From contig JAFRRF010000002.1 in assembly GCA_017428245.1 (NCBI GenBank), positions 1 to 64,000 on the forward strand: DNA of 64,000 nt, written 5' to 3'. Positions 26,617 to 35,501 of this stretch are shown in pieces; the first letter of the stretch is position 1; each line of letters opens with the position of its first letter. This DNA is from Bacteroidales bacterium (GTDB lineage Bacteria > Bacteroidota > Bacteroidia > Bacteroidales > UBA932). Below the pieces are notes generated by a model. That model made no database searches, was not told the origin of the DNA, and was given only the letters and a program-made list of their open reading frames with translations. A program made the position numbers and the translations under genes.

Positions 26617-27561
26617 TTATTCCTCCTCCTCCTCGACTTGTTTCATATAGGTTTCGTTCACGAAGCGGACGGCGGTCGGGATCGCATTCTCGTTCTCCTG
26701 GTCCGGAGCCGTATATTTGGCGAACTTGACGAAATCCGCCGTGGTGAAGAGTTCCTTCATCTGTTCCATCAGCGAAGCGTCGATCTGTTTGTCCTGCAGG
26801 TCACGGAACATTTCGGCCGAGGTCTGTTCGAGGGCCGCCACGTCGTAGCGGTCGGCAATATACTGTCGGAGGGCGTCGGTCACCTGCGTATAGAACTGCT
26901 TCTGCTTGTTGTTCTGCCACAATTTCTGGGCGCGGGTCTTCTCGAGGCTGCGGAGTGCCACGATGTGCGGCGGATCCTGGACCACAGGCTTGCCGAAAAA
27001 GTCGCGGTGCTGCCTGCGGAGCCGTATCCAGCGGATCAGCAGCCATACCAGTGCGGCCAGCAGCAGGACCAGTCCGATCCAGGGCGCCACTTCCTTGAAT
27101 GTGAGCGGATAGCGGATCTGTCCCTTGATGTCGTAAGGCTGGAAGGTTGCCGTATCGACGGGGATGGTATTGACCGCAAGCGTCGGGCCGGCATAGGTCA
27201 GCGTATCGACGGTTCCGTCGGCACGTGCCAGGAGCACGTAGAGCGGCGGCAGCACATAGCTGCCGCTGTCGAAACTGGTCAGGGTGATGTGTCCCCGCAA
27301 GGCGAGCGTCCCGTTCTTTTTCGACAGCGTGTCGAGCGCCATATCGCCGAAGGCTTCCACGCCCGGTACGGGCGTCTCGCCGGGCTTGCTGATACGGGCT
27401 GCCTCGCCGGGGGCCAGGTTCAGGTCGATCGTCCATTCGATCTGGTCGCCGATCAGGATGGAATCGCGGCTGATGCGGCTCTTCAGGGTACTGTCATCCT
27501 GCGCGAGGCATGTGAGGGAGCCGAGCGCCAGGGCCAGGACGATCAAGATACATTTCTTCAT
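26617..27561 (-). CDS. Bat-operon membrane protein, unnamed
   Basis: Conserved companion of the Bat genes, no established function. The 314-residue protein has a signal peptide (MKKCILIVLALALGSLTCLAQ), a periplasmic beta-rich domain (about 22-150, DQIEWTIDLNLAPGEAARISKPGETPV), one membrane helix (WIGLVLLLAALVWLLIRWI), and a cytoplasmic helical part (DPPHIVALRSLEKTRAQKLWQ...YTQVTDALRQYIADRYDVAA), similar to the cytoplasmic region of BatD. The Met at 27561 is chosen because it lies one base after the DUF58 gene stop and starts the signal peptide; upstream extension would overlap that gene. Confidence 0.85.
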   Translation of the reverse strand: MKKCILIVLALALGSLTCLAQDDSTLKSRISRDSILIGDQIEWTIDLNLAPGEAARISKPGETPVPGVEAFGDMALDTLSKKNGTLALRGHITLTSFDSGSYVLPPLYVLLARADGTVDTLTYAGPTLAVNTIPVDTATFQPYDIKGQIRYPLTFKEVAPWIGLVLLLAALVWLLIRWIRLRRQHRDFFGKPVVQDPPHIVALRSLEKTRAQKLWQNNKQKQFYTQVTDALRQYIADRYDVAALEQTSAEMFRDLQDKQIDASLMEQMKELFTTADFVKFAKYTAPDQENENAIPTAVRFVNETYMKQVEEEEE

Positions 27562-27562
27562 A

Positions 27563-28444
27563 TCAAGCTCTGTTTTTGAAGAATGCGATGAGTTGTCTGA
27601 CATAGTCTTCTCCCGTTCCGATGGAAACCGTGTCGATGCGGTATCGGCGCAGGGTCGTTTTCATATTCTCGGCCGCTTCCCGGTTCCAGTCTTCGTAGTT
27701 GCGCCGTACGGTGGCGGAAGCGGTGTTGATCCACCGGTCCCGCCCGGTTTCGGCGTCACGGACGTGGACGAGCCCGACGTTGGGCAGTGTCCGTTCGCGC
27801 GGGTCGAATACGTTGATGACGGAAATGTCGTGCCGGTTCACCGCAATCTTGAGGGCGTCTTCGTAGCGCGGCTGCCGCTTGTCGTCGAGGTCGATCATAT
27901 CGGAGAGCAGGAAGGCGGTGCAGCGTTTCTTGATGGCGTTGGTCAGGAAGCGGAGGGCGGCGCCGATGTCGGTGCCGCGGTCCTGCGGCTCGAATTCCAC
28001 CAGGTCGCGGATGATGTGGAGCAGATGGCTGCGCCCTTTCTTGGGCGGAATGAACTTCTCCACTTTGCTGCTGAAGAACAAGGCGCCGACCTTGTCGTTG
28101 TTGATGGATGCCGAGAAGGAGAGCACGGCTGCGATTTCGGTCACCAGGTCTTTCTTGGTCTGGCTGGTGGTGCCGAAAAGGCGCGAACCACTCACGTCGA
28201 CGAGCAGCATCACGGTCAGTTCGCGTTCCTCCTCGAAGATTTTGACGTAGGGAGCCCTGAGGCGGGCGGTGACGTTCCAGTCCATATTGCGGACATCGTC
28301 GCCGTACTGGTACTCGCGGACTTCGCTGAAGGCCATGCCGCGTCCTTTGAACGCGGAATGGTACTCTCCGGCGAAGACCTGGTGTGACAGCGCCTTCGTC
28401 TTGATCTCGATCTTCCGGACCTTCTTTAACAGATCATTCTCCAT
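27563..28444 (-). CDS. DUF58 protein of the Bat operon
   Basis: Cytoplasmic protein with a VWA-like fold that goes with MoxR ATPases. The 293 residues include the DUF58 signature (GRGMAFSEVREYQYGDDVRNMDWNVTARL in two parts around 35-65), then VMLLVDVSGSRLFG, a degenerate MIDAS (DVSGS), and AFLLSDMIDL. The start shares one base with the moxR stop (TAATG). In the general MoxR-DUF58-VWA model it links the ATPase to the membrane VWA proteins; this is family knowledge, not shown here. Confidence 0.93.
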   Translation of the reverse strand: MENDLLKKVRKIEIKTKALSHQVFAGEYHSAFKGRGMAFSEVREYQYGDDVRNMDWNVTARLRAPYVKIFEEERELTVMLLVDVSGSRLFGTTSQTKKDLVTEIAAVLSFSASINNDKVGALFFSSKVEKFIPPKKGRSHLLHIIRDLVEFEPQDRGTDIGAALRFLTNAIKKRCTAFLLSDMIDLDDKRQPRYEDALKIAVNRHDISVINVFDPRERTLPNVGLVHVRDAETGRDRWINTASATVRRNYEDWNREAAENMKTTLRRYRIDTVSIGTGEDYVRQLIAFFKNRA

Positions 28445-29436
28445 TACGGAACTTCTACGGCGTTGAGGACGTCGGTGATGATTTCTTCGGAGGTGATGTT
28501 CTCGGCTTCGGCCTCGTAGGTCAGGCCGATGCGGTGACGCAGCACGTCGTAGCAGACGGCACGGACGTCTTCGGGAATCACGTAGCCGCGGCGCTTGATG
28601 AACGCATAGGCTTTCGACGCCAGCGCCAGCGAGATGCTGGCACGCGGCGAGCCGCCGAACGCAATCATATCTTTCAGTTTGCCCAGTCCGTATTCTTCCG
28701 GCTGGCGCGTCGCAAATACGATGTCCACAATGTAGCGCTCGATCTTCTCGTCCATATACACGTCGCGCACCACCTGGCGCGCCCGGACGATGTCCTCCGG
28801 CTTGAGCTGCGGCGTCGGACGCGGGAACTCACCCTGATTGTTCATCCGGATGATCAGTTTCTCCTCGTCTTTCTTCGGATAGGTGACCTTGACTTTCAGC
28901 ATGAAACGGTCGACCTGCGCTTCCGGAAGGGGATAGGTGCCTTCCTGTTCGATCGGGTTCTGCGTAGCCATCACCAGGAAGGGCTCCGGCAGTTTGAAGG
29001 TCTCTTCGCCGATGGTCACCTGGCGCTCCTGCATCGCCTCGAGCAGGGCCGACTGCACCTTGGCCGGGCTTCGGTTGATTTCGTCGGCCAGGATGAAGTT
29101 GGCGAACACCGGACCTTTCTTGATCTGGAACTGTTCGCTCTTCTGGCTGTAGATCATCGTACCGATGAGGTCGGCCGGCAGCAGGTCCGGCGTGAACTGA
29201 ATCCGGTTGAATCGGGCTTCCATGATCTGCGCGAGCGTGTTGATGGCCAAAGTCTTGGCCAGGCCCGGCATACCTTCGAGCAGGATGTGCCCGTCGGCCA
29301 GCAGACCGATCAGGAGATTGTCCATGAGCTGCTTCTGCCCCACGATCACCTTGCCCATCTCCATCTGGATGATATCGACGAAGGCGCTCTCCCGTTCGAT
29401 GCGTTCATTTAACGCTTTAATGTTTACGCTATCCAT
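28444..29436 (-). CDS. MoxR-family AAA+ ATPase
   Basis: First gene of the Bat operon; a chaperone-like ATPase thought to mature or remodel the VWA partners. The 330-residue protein has Walker A in LLEGMPGLAKTLAI, the family signature GPVFANFILADEINRSPAKVQSALLEAMQERQVT (Walker B ILADE), sensor 1 VMATQNPIEQEGTYPLPEAQVDRF, and a C-terminal lid with SPRASISLA. Promoter at 29479-29486. The seven-gene operon runs from here to 21215 with spacings from -4 to 7 bases. Confidence 0.96.
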   Translation of the reverse strand: MDSVNIKALNERIERESAFVDIIQMEMGKVIVGQKQLMDNLLIGLLADGHILLEGMPGLAKTLAINTLAQIMEARFNRIQFTPDLLPADLIGTMIYSQKSEQFQIKKGPVFANFILADEINRSPAKVQSALLEAMQERQVTIGEETFKLPEPFLVMATQNPIEQEGTYPLPEAQVDRFMLKVKVTYPKKDEEKLIIRMNNQGEFPRPTPQLKPEDIVRARQVVRDVYMDEKIERYIVDIVFATRQPEEYGLGKLKDMIAFGGSPRASISLALASKAYAFIKRRGYVIPEDVRAVCYDVLRHRIGLTYEAEAENITSEEIITDVLNAVEVP

Positions 29437-29453
29437 TTTTTATATTCTTTTTG

Positions 29454-29486
29454 TATTTTTGTTGTCTGAACTATCTTACAAAGGTA
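29454..29486. promoter_or_regulatory. Divergent promoters of Bat operon and truA
   Basis: Minus strand -7 box TACCTTTG (29486-29479) for moxR, 43 bases before its ATG. Plus strand -7 box TATTTTTG (29454-29461) for truA, 37 bases before its ATG. The two boxes are 17 bases apart and must compete. Confidence 0.65.
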
Positions 29487-29498
29487 ATATTTTTTTCG

Positions 29499-30251
29499 AT
29501 GCGTCTTTTCATACAGCTCTCCTATGACGGTTCGCCTTTCTGCGGCTGGCAGACCCAGGCAAATTCTCCGTCGGTACAGCAGGAGCTCGAACGGGCGCTT
29601 GCGATCGCCTTTGGAGAGAAAATCACTGTCGTCGGGGCGGGAAGGACGGACACCGGCGTGAATGCCAGACATTTCATTGCACACTTCAATGTGACAGCCT
29701 TCCCGGGCGGAAGCATCGCGCCTTTGCTGCGCAAAATAAATGCCATTCTGCCCCCTGCCATCGTGGCAGAGGCATTCTATCAGGTGCCGGACGACGCGCA
29801 CGCGCGTTTCGACGCCGTGAGCCGCACCTACCGCTACTACATCCACACCGCCAAGGATCCCTTCATCCGCCATTCCTGCCGCATCTGGTTCACGCCCGAT
29901 GTGGAAGCGATGAACCGGGCAGCCCTCGTATTGCTGGGCCGGCACGATTTCTCGAGTTTCGAAAAGACGGGCGGCGCCAACAAAACCGATATCTGCACCG
30001 TGACCGAAGCCCGCTGGGAAGCGCTCGACGAGACCCATTTCGTGTTCACTATCACGGCCGACCGATTCCTCCGCAATATGGTGCGTGCCACGGTCGGCAC
30101 GCTTTTGGAAGTGGGAAGGGGTCGTCGTTCGCCCGAATGGGTGGCCGAAGTGCTGGAAGCGCGCGACAGGGGCATGGCCGGGCAGTCGGTCTATGGCGAA
30201 GCGCTCTTCCTCGAAGAGATCAGATACCCTTATCCGTTGATAACAATTTAA
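29499..30251 (+). CDS. truA: tRNA pseudouridine(38-40) synthase
   Basis: Converts U38-U40 of the tRNA anticodon stem to pseudouridine. The 250-residue protein begins MRLFIQLSYDGSPFCGWQ and has the catalytic aspartate in VVGAGRTDTGVNA. The second domain carries RFDAVSRTYRYYIHT and the end FVFTITADRFLRNMVRATVGTLLEVGRGR. ATG at 29499 is used because an upstream in-frame TTG would fall inside the promoter. It starts a unit truA-exbB-exbD-tonB with two-base spacing to exbB, an odd pairing of tRNA modification with an energy-transducing system. Confidence 0.96.
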   Translation: MRLFIQLSYDGSPFCGWQTQANSPSVQQELERALAIAFGEKITVVGAGRTDTGVNARHFIAHFNVTAFPGGSIAPLLRKINAILPPAIVAEAFYQVPDDAHARFDAVSRTYRYYIHTAKDPFIRHSCRIWFTPDVEAMNRAALVLLGRHDFSSFEKTGGANKTDICTVTEARWEALDETHFVFTITADRFLRNMVRATVGTLLEVGRGRRSPEWVAEVLEARDRGMAGQSVYGEALFLEEIRYPYPLITI

Positions 30252-30252
30252 T

Positions 30253-30975
30253 ATGATAGAACCTATGCTTTTCAATTTTCTCCAAACAGCCGTCGACGCC
30301 GCCGAGGCCGTCGAGGTGGCTCCCGTCCAGGAGGAGCTCTCTTTCTCACTGATCAGTATGGCCGCCAAAGGCGGTTGGCTGATGCTGGTGCTGCTCGCGC
30401 TCTCCATTGTCGCCATCTACATTTTCGGCAAGAAATGGTGGGCCATCAGCCAGGCCGGCAAAATCGACAAGAACTTTATCAAGGATGTGGACAACTACCT
30501 GATGGAAGGCAAGGTCCGCTCGGCGCGCGCCCTCTGCCGCCGCAGCGATACCCCCGTCGCCCGTATGATTGAAAAGGGTGTCGAGCGCATCGACAAGCCG
30601 CTGGGCGATATCCGCATCGCCGTGGAGAACGTGGCCAACGTGGAAGTGGCCAAACTCGAGAAAGGCCTTCCGGCCCTGGCCACCATCGCCGGCGGTGCGC
30701 CGATGATCGGTTTCCTCGGTACTGTGATGGGTATGGTTCAGGCCTTCTTCAATATGGCGCAGGCCGGCAACAACATCGACATCACCCTGCTTTCGGGCGG
30801 TATCTATACGGCGATGATCACCACGGTCGGCGGTCTGATCGTCGGTATCCTGGCCTATTTCGGCTACAACTTCCTTACGGCGAAGATCACCGGCCTGGTC
30901 TCCAAGATGGAGGCCGCTTCCATTGAATTCCTCGATGCTGCCCAGGCGCGCAAAGAGGCCAAATCGGAGATGTAG
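30253..30975 (+). CDS. exbB: MotA/TolQ/ExbB proton channel protein
   Basis: Inner-membrane subunit that couples the proton gradient to TonB or Tol. The 240-residue protein has a first membrane helix (GGWLMLVLLALSIVAIYIF), a cytoplasmic domain (about 60-150), and two further helices (ATIAGGAPMIGFLGTVMGMVQAF and ISGGIYTAMITTVGGLIVGILAYF region). GTVMGM and the Thr/Gly-rich third helix are typical of ExbB. ExbD and a TonB-like protein follow. ExbB is preferred over TolQ because of the TonB partner. Confidence 0.93.
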   Translation: MIEPMLFNFLQTAVDAAEAVEVAPVQEELSFSLISMAAKGGWLMLVLLALSIVAIYIFGKKWWAISQAGKIDKNFIKDVDNYLMEGKVRSARALCRRSDTPVARMIEKGVERIDKPLGDIRIAVENVANVEVAKLEKGLPALATIAGGAPMIGFLGTVMGMVQAFFNMAQAGNNIDITLLSGGIYTAMITTVGGLIVGILAYFGYNFLTAKITGLVSKMEAASIEFLDAAQARKEAKSEM

Positions 30976-30977
30976 CG

Positions 30978-31391
30978 ATGGCAATCAAACGATCCACGAA
31001 AGTTGACTCGGCTTTCTCGATGTCGTCGATGACGGATATCGTGTTTCTGCTTCTGATATTCTTCCTCGTGACCTCGACCCTGGTCAACCCCAACGCGCTC
31101 AAACTCCTGCTCCCCAAGAGCACGGGGCAGGTGGCCGCCAAGGCCACGGTCAGCGTGTCGATCAAACACTATCCCGAACAGGACAGGGTGACCTATCACG
31201 TCAACGGCAACCAGAAACCGGTCGCTTTCGGTGAGATAGAACCGCAGATCCGCGATCTGCTCCAGTTCGAGGACGACCCGACCTTCTCGATCTATGCCGA
31301 CGAGACAGTGCCGGTCAAGGAGGTGGTGGCGCTGATGAATATCGCCAAGCGCAATCATTACAAGGTCATTATGGCGACTTCGCCGGAATAA
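30978..31391 (+). CDS. exbD: ExbD/TolR biopolymer transport protein
   Basis: Partner of ExbB. The 137-residue protein has a short cytoplasmic start, one membrane helix (SMTDIVFLLLIFFLVTSTLV) with the key Asp of the family in SMTDIVF, and a periplasmic domain ending in VPVKEVVALMNIAKRNHYKVIMATSPE. The spacing of two bases to exbB and 19 to the TonB-like gene indicates one transcription unit. Only one ExbD copy is present, whereas many Bacteroidetes carry two. Confidence 0.93.
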   Translation: MAIKRSTKVDSAFSMSSMTDIVFLLLIFFLVTSTLVNPNALKLLLPKSTGQVAAKATVSVSIKHYPEQDRVTYHVNGNQKPVAFGEIEPQIRDLLQFEDDPTFSIYADETVPVKEVVALMNIAKRNHYKVIMATSPE

Positions 31392-31410
31392 CGTCTAATC
31401 CACGAAAACG

Positions 31411-32145
31411 ATGAATCGGTCCAATTGGGTGGGAATCGGCCTGACGGTAGTGTTTCACGCGCTGCTGTTGATGCTCGGCTTTTCCTCCGGGCTGAAGTAC
31501 ATCTATCCGCCGCCCCAGGAACAGGCCGTCCTGATGGAGTTCCCCGAGGAGCCCCTGCCTGAACTGGTGCAGGTGGGTGCGGAGCCGCGGGCGGAAGCGC
31601 CCGATCCGGATGCCCCGGTCCAGCTCGTCAAGCGCTCGGAATCGCCGGTCCAGGGGACAAAGGCCAATGAGGCCTACGAATCGACCGTCGGTGACGACGG
31701 TGACGTGGAAGTCCCCGAGCCCAAGCGGGAGATCGACCGCCGGGCCCTGTTCCCGTCGGCCGCCAACAACAAGAAAGACACCCTGGCGCCCCAGACATCT
31801 TCGAATCCCTCGGCCCGGTTCGACGAAGGCCACGCCAGCGGCAATACGATGGCCGGTTCGTCCAACGGGGAACCGTCGGCCAGGCTGGCCGGCCGAAATG
31901 TCGTGGGCTCGCTGCTGCTGCCGTCCTACAGTGTGCAGAAAGCGGGGCGCGTGGTGGTCAAGATCATGGTGGACCGCGAGGGCAACGTGACCGACGCCAT
32001 CCCCGGCATCGAAGGCACGTCGGTGACCGACCGTTCGCTCTGGGCCGCCGCGAAGGAGGCCGCCCTCCAGGCCCATTTCAACGCCAATCCCAAGGCCCCC
32101 ATCTCCCAGGAGGGCACCATCACGTACATCTTCAAGCTGCAGTAA
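31411..32145 (+). CDS. TonB-like energy transducer
   Basis: Predicted to link the ExbBD motor to outer-membrane receptors. The 244-residue protein has an N-terminal signal-anchor (WVGIGLTVVFHALLLMLGFSSGL with the TonB-type His in the helix), a Pro/Glu-rich periplasm-spanning linker (EFPEEPLPELVQVGAEPRAEAPDPDAP), and a C-terminal domain (VVKIMVDREGNVTDAIPGIEGTSVTD...ITYIFKLQ) of TonB type. The C-terminal fold is slightly divergent, so it could also be a TolA-like protein. The gene ends just before an unusual repeat region. Confidence 0.85.
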   Translation: MNRSNWVGIGLTVVFHALLLMLGFSSGLKYIYPPPQEQAVLMEFPEEPLPELVQVGAEPRAEAPDPDAPVQLVKRSESPVQGTKANEAYESTVGDDGDVEVPEPKREIDRRALFPSAANNKKDTLAPQTSSNPSARFDEGHASGNTMAGSSNGEPSARLAGRNVVGSLLLPSYSVQKAGRVVVKIMVDREGNVTDAIPGIEGTSVTDRSLWAAAKEAALQAHFNANPKAPISQEGTITYIFKLQ

Positions 32146-32257
32146 AGGCCGTTGGCTCGTGGCCGCCTGTTTGTCGCCGCTGGTCCGCGTCCGTTGCTCC
32201 GCCCTTTCTTCCTCGCGAGTTCGTCATTTTGCCCACGCGCCTCTTCGCTCTGCACTC

Positions 32258-32412
32258 GTGAGCCCGTTTATCCTTCGTCCTGCGTCCTTCTATTGCTACC
32301 TCTCCGGGCTCACCCCCTTGTTTCGCCGCTGTGAGCCCGGTTCTTCTTGTCGAGAGTGCCATCAATCGCCGTTTGTCCGGGCTCACCCCCGTCATTTGGG
32401 CGCGTGAGCCCG
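32258..32412. repeat. GTGAGCCCG/CGGGCTCAC repeats with 73-bp period
   Basis: GTGAGCCCG occurs at 32258, 32331 and 32404 and its complement CGGGCTCAC at 32305 and 32378, all exactly 73 bases apart. Each CGGGCTCAC pairs with the next GTGAGCCCG around a 17-base loop starting CCCC. A decayed earlier unit is visible near 32185. It fills the 351-base gap between the TonB-like gene and the convergent metallophosphatase gene, where no gene is seen. The half-site GTGAGC/GCTCAC is shared with the 51-bp arrays at 60.5 and 63.4 kb. Confidence 0.8.
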
Positions 32413-32496
32413 GGGAGGGAGTGGCTGGAGCGCGCCTGGCGGTGGGTGAGCGGGCTCGGCGTGACAAGTTTCTTATGGGGTAGGCCGAGGGGAGGC

Positions 32497-34392
32497 TTAG
32501 TAGTGCAATAGTGTGACGACACCGTCCATTGTGGCGACCAGAAGCTGGTTGTCGGGCAGGGGAACGATGTTGTTGAGGAGGGCGACGGAGATTTTGTGCT
32601 TCCAGACGAGGGCGCCGTTGTCGGCACGGAGGCAGAAGATGTTGCCCTTGTCGGTGGGGACAAAGAGCAGCTGGCCGTCGGGGCTGCAGGCGCAGGGCGT
32701 CGGAGCGATCTCGTAGCCGAAGCCGGGACGGACTTCCCAGCGTTTTTCGCCTTCGCCGGTAGTGGCGTAGGCCTGGACGCTGTCGAACATTGTCTTGACA
32801 TAGATCGTCTCACCGTCGGGGGAGATAGCGATCGATTCGCGGCCACCGGCCGCTACCCACAGTTGCTTGCCGGTGGCGGCATCCACGGCGTAGGTCTTTC
32901 GCTCCGGCGTCACGAAGAAGATGCGCCCGTGCGCCTTCACCGGATAAACTGCAGCCGGCGAGAACATCCGGGATCCCTTGACATTCCATACCCATTGCCG
33001 TTCGCCCGTACGGGGATCGAGACTGTAGAGCGTGTTGGCCCAGTCGCCGAAGACGACCTGTTCGTCGTCTACGAACGGACGGCATTCCACGAAACCGGCG
33101 ATGCCTTCGTGCTTCCACACGAGGCGGCCGCTCCGCACTTTCAGCGCTCGGAACACGTGGTCGGACGATCCCACATAGGCAATGCCTCTGTGGATCGCCG
33201 GTGTGGCCAGTACGGATTTTTCGCAGCGATGGCGCCAGCGCAGCTTGCCGTTGCGCAGGGAGAGGCAGTAGATATAGCCATCGGTCGAGCCGATGACCAC
33301 ATATTTTTTCCATACGGCGGGCGTGGAGAACACTTTTCCTTCGGTGGCGAAGCGCCAGCGCTCGCGTCCGGTGTCAGCATCGAGGGCTTTGACGACGCCT
33401 GTCTCGTTGGCGTAAACCACGAAGCGGCCTGCCTTCACGGCCCCGCATCCGATGTCGCCTTCATCCTGGCTGCGCCAGATTTCGGTCACCTGCGGGTATT
33501 CCCGGTTGACGTCGAATTTCAGGAACGGATAGTCGCCCGGCAGGCCGTAAGGGTTGTCGCGGCCTGCGGCCTTGTCGGGAACGTATTGCGGCGAGGTGGA
33601 AAGATGCTGGCTGTACCAGGGCTTCCGCTCGAAGGGTGTGACTGTCTGCCCGTCGGCATCCACGAGAATCCGTTCGTGTACCGAGAAAACGCCGTCGGAG
33701 ATATCGATGATATTGTAGCCCACTTCTTTTCCGCGGTCGGGCGAGCGTCCCAGAATGCCCGGAACGCCCTCGTATTCAAGGACACGGTTCTGGTGCCAGT
33801 GCCCGCCGATCAGCAACTGGATGTTGCACTGTTTGACCGTGTTCATCAGTTGGAAGTAGTTGAGCACGGAGGTATCCTGCGGGTAATGGTTGACCAGGAT
33901 CACAGGCTGTTCGCTGGGTATGGTCCGGGCAACGGAGTCGAGCCAGCTGAGGCTTTCGTGCGGAATAAGTGCCGGGGCCATCCGCATATTCGGGCCGCAG
34001 TTGCAGCCCAGGAATTTGATGCCGCCCGCATCGAATTCGAAATGTTCGTAGCCGAAGATCTTGGCGAAGGAGTTGCAGCCGCTCTCCGACCACTTGGCGT
34101 CGTGGTTGCCCGCCACGACCCAATACGGATGCGCGAGTTCATCGAACATCTCCTGCGTGAAGGCGAATTCCTCATCCGTCCCGAAATCCGTCAGGTCGCC
34201 CCCGAACACCGTGAACTGGATGTCCGGCTGCGCATTGATATCGGCGATGCACCGTTTCAGGTTGTCGATATGCGACGTCCCGTTCAGCGTAATATGGATA
34301 TCACTCAGGTAGGCAAACTTGACCGGCGTAGTCTGCGCCTGGGCCGAGATAACTGCGATTACAGCTAGGAATAATACAACGAAACGTTTCAT
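32497..34392 (-). CDS. Exported metallophosphatase fused to PQQ-type beta-propeller
   Basis: The 631-residue protein has a signal peptide (MKRFVVLFLAVIAVISAQAQ) and a calcineurin-like metallophosphatase domain, about 22-250. All metal motifs are visible: AYLSDIHI, VFGGDLTDFG, VVAGNHDAKW, ILVNHYPQD and LIGGHWHQNR. After a linker comes a beta-propeller of repeated blades (ALDADTGRERWRF, CLSLRNGKLRWRH, ALKVRSGRLVWKH, SLDPRTGERQWVW, AVDAATGKQLWV, CLRADNGALVWKH), about 300-631. The propeller probably binds a ligand or cell-wall polymer; PQQ binding itself is not shown. Likely periplasmic or surface located. It is monocistronic. Confidence 0.9.
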   Translation of the reverse strand: MKRFVVLFLAVIAVISAQAQTTPVKFAYLSDIHITLNGTSHIDNLKRCIADINAQPDIQFTVFGGDLTDFGTDEEFAFTQEMFDELAHPYWVVAGNHDAKWSESGCNSFAKIFGYEHFEFDAGGIKFLGCNCGPNMRMAPALIPHESLSWLDSVARTIPSEQPVILVNHYPQDTSVLNYFQLMNTVKQCNIQLLIGGHWHQNRVLEYEGVPGILGRSPDRGKEVGYNIIDISDGVFSVHERILVDADGQTVTPFERKPWYSQHLSTSPQYVPDKAAGRDNPYGLPGDYPFLKFDVNREYPQVTEIWRSQDEGDIGCGAVKAGRFVVYANETGVVKALDADTGRERWRFATEGKVFSTPAVWKKYVVIGSTDGYIYCLSLRNGKLRWRHRCEKSVLATPAIHRGIAYVGSSDHVFRALKVRSGRLVWKHEGIAGFVECRPFVDDEQVVFGDWANTLYSLDPRTGERQWVWNVKGSRMFSPAAVYPVKAHGRIFFVTPERKTYAVDAATGKQLWVAAGGRESIAISPDGETIYVKTMFDSVQAYATTGEGEKRWEVRPGFGYEIAPTPCACSPDGQLLFVPTDKGNIFCLRADNGALVWKHKISVALLNNIVPLPDNQLLVATMDGVVTLLHY

Positions 34393-34408
34393 ATTGTCTA
34401 TCTATATA

Positions 34409-34527
34409 TCAATCCCGTATCACTTCCCGAACCGTCTCGCTCCGCGAGACCCCTCCCAAGCAAGCTTGGGCCCCTCCCTCTTATGTTGCCGAGGGTGGCA
34501 CAGGTTCTTGAAGTGATACGGGATTGA
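34409..34527. repeat. Multi-hairpin element, copy 1
   Basis: A perfect 18-base inverted repeat (34409-34426 with 34510-34527) encloses a hairpin GTCTCGC-TCC-GCGAGAC (34434-34450), the core CCCTCCCAAGC-AA-GCTTGGGCCCCTCCC (34451-34478, an inner stem within) and a third, weaker hairpin (TGCC/GGCA with GAGGG nearby). It lies three bases after the rfbA stop. Two relatives are at 37631-37759 and 54774-54881. Confidence 0.8.
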
Positions 34528-34530
34528 TTA

Positions 34531-35400
34531 TTATAATAACGATAATAGATACTGTCCGTACTGGTTTTTCTTCATCGGTTCGGCGACGGCGCGCAACTTC
34601 TCGGCGGAAATCCAGCCGTTGAGGTAGGCGATTTCCTCGAGGCAGGCGATCTTGAGGCCCTGGCGTTTCTCGATGACTTCGACGAAGGTCGAGGCTTCGG
34701 CAAGGGATTCGTGGGTACCGGTGTCGAGCCAGGCAAAGCCGCGGCCGAAGGTTAACACGCGGAGTTCCTTGTCGGCGAGGAAGGCATTGTTGACCGAAGT
34801 GATCTCCAACTCGCCGCGGGCCGAAGGCTTCACTTCCTTCGCCACGCGGACCACCTTGTTCGGATAAAAATAGAGGCCTACGACGGCATAGTTGCTCTTG
34901 GGTTTCGCCGGTTTCTCTTCGATACAGTCGGGACGGCCTTCCGCGTCGAACGAGACGACACCGTAGCGTTCCGGGTCATTGACCCAGCAGCCGAACACCG
35001 TGGCCTCGGCCCGCTGCTCGGCATTCTCCACGGCCTTCAGAAGCAGATCCCGGAAGCCGGTACCGTGGAAGATATTGTCGCCCAGAACCATACACACGGA
35101 ATCGTCGCCGATGAACTCTTCGCCGATGATGAAAGCCTGGGCCAGTCCGTCGGGAGAAGGCTGCTCGGCATACGTGAACTGGACGCCGTAGTCGGAACCG
35201 TCGCCGAGCAGACGCCGGAAGCCCGGCAGGTCGTGCGGCGTGGAGATGACCAGGATCTCCCGGATTCCCGCCATCATCAGCACGGAAATCGGATAATAGA
35301 CCATCGGTTTGTCATAGATGGGAATCAGCTGCTTCGAGATTCCCTTGGTGATGGGGTAGAGACGGGTGCCGCTTCCCCCGGCGAGTACGATACCTTTCAT
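34531..35400 (-). CDS. rfbA: Glucose-1-phosphate thymidylyltransferase
   Basis: Makes dTDP-glucose from glucose-1-phosphate and dTTP, the first step toward dTDP-rhamnose. The 289-residue protein starts [18 protein letters not shown] (nucleotidyltransferase signature), with [24 protein letters not shown] (metal-binding Asp) and the rhamnose-pathway ending [10 protein letters not shown]...[13 protein letters not shown] at 35400 is chosen since the promoter -7 box lies just upstream. rfbB, C and D are not adjacent here, so the pathway genes are split or elsewhere. Confidence 0.96.
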   Translation of the reverse strand: MKGIVLAGGSGTRLYPITKGISKQLIPIYDKPMVYYPISVLMMAGIREILVISTPHDLPGFRRLLGDGSDYGVQFTYAEQPSPDGLAQAFIIGEEFIGDDSVCMVLGDNIFHGTGFRDLLLKAVENAEQRAEATVFGCWVNDPERYGVVSFDAEGRPDCIEEKPAKPKSNYAVVGLYFYPNKVVRVAKEVKPSARGELEITSVNNAFLADKELRVLTFGRGFAWLDTGTHESLAEASTFVEVIEKRQGLKIACLEEIAYLNGWISAEKLRAVAEPMKKNQYGQYLLSLL

Positions 35401-35408
35401 AATGACAA

Positions 35409-35440
35409 CAAAGTTAATAAACAATCGGCCGGATTGCAAA
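35409..35440 (-). promoter_or_regulatory. rfbA promoter
   Basis: TTTG (35440-35437), 20 bases, TAACTTTG (35416-35409) on the minus strand, a full consensus match, 9 bases before the ATG. Confidence 0.8.
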
Positions 35441-35447
35441 ACAAGCG

Positions 35448-35480
35448 TTGCGAACGATCTTTTTTGTACCTTTACTTTTG
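35448..35480 (+). promoter_or_regulatory. yccF-like gene promoter
   Basis: TTG at 35448-35450, 22 bases, TACTTTTG at 35473-35480; start codon 22 bases further on. Confidence 0.55.
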
Positions 35481-35501
35481 AAAACAGATGAATCTGCGAC
35501 C

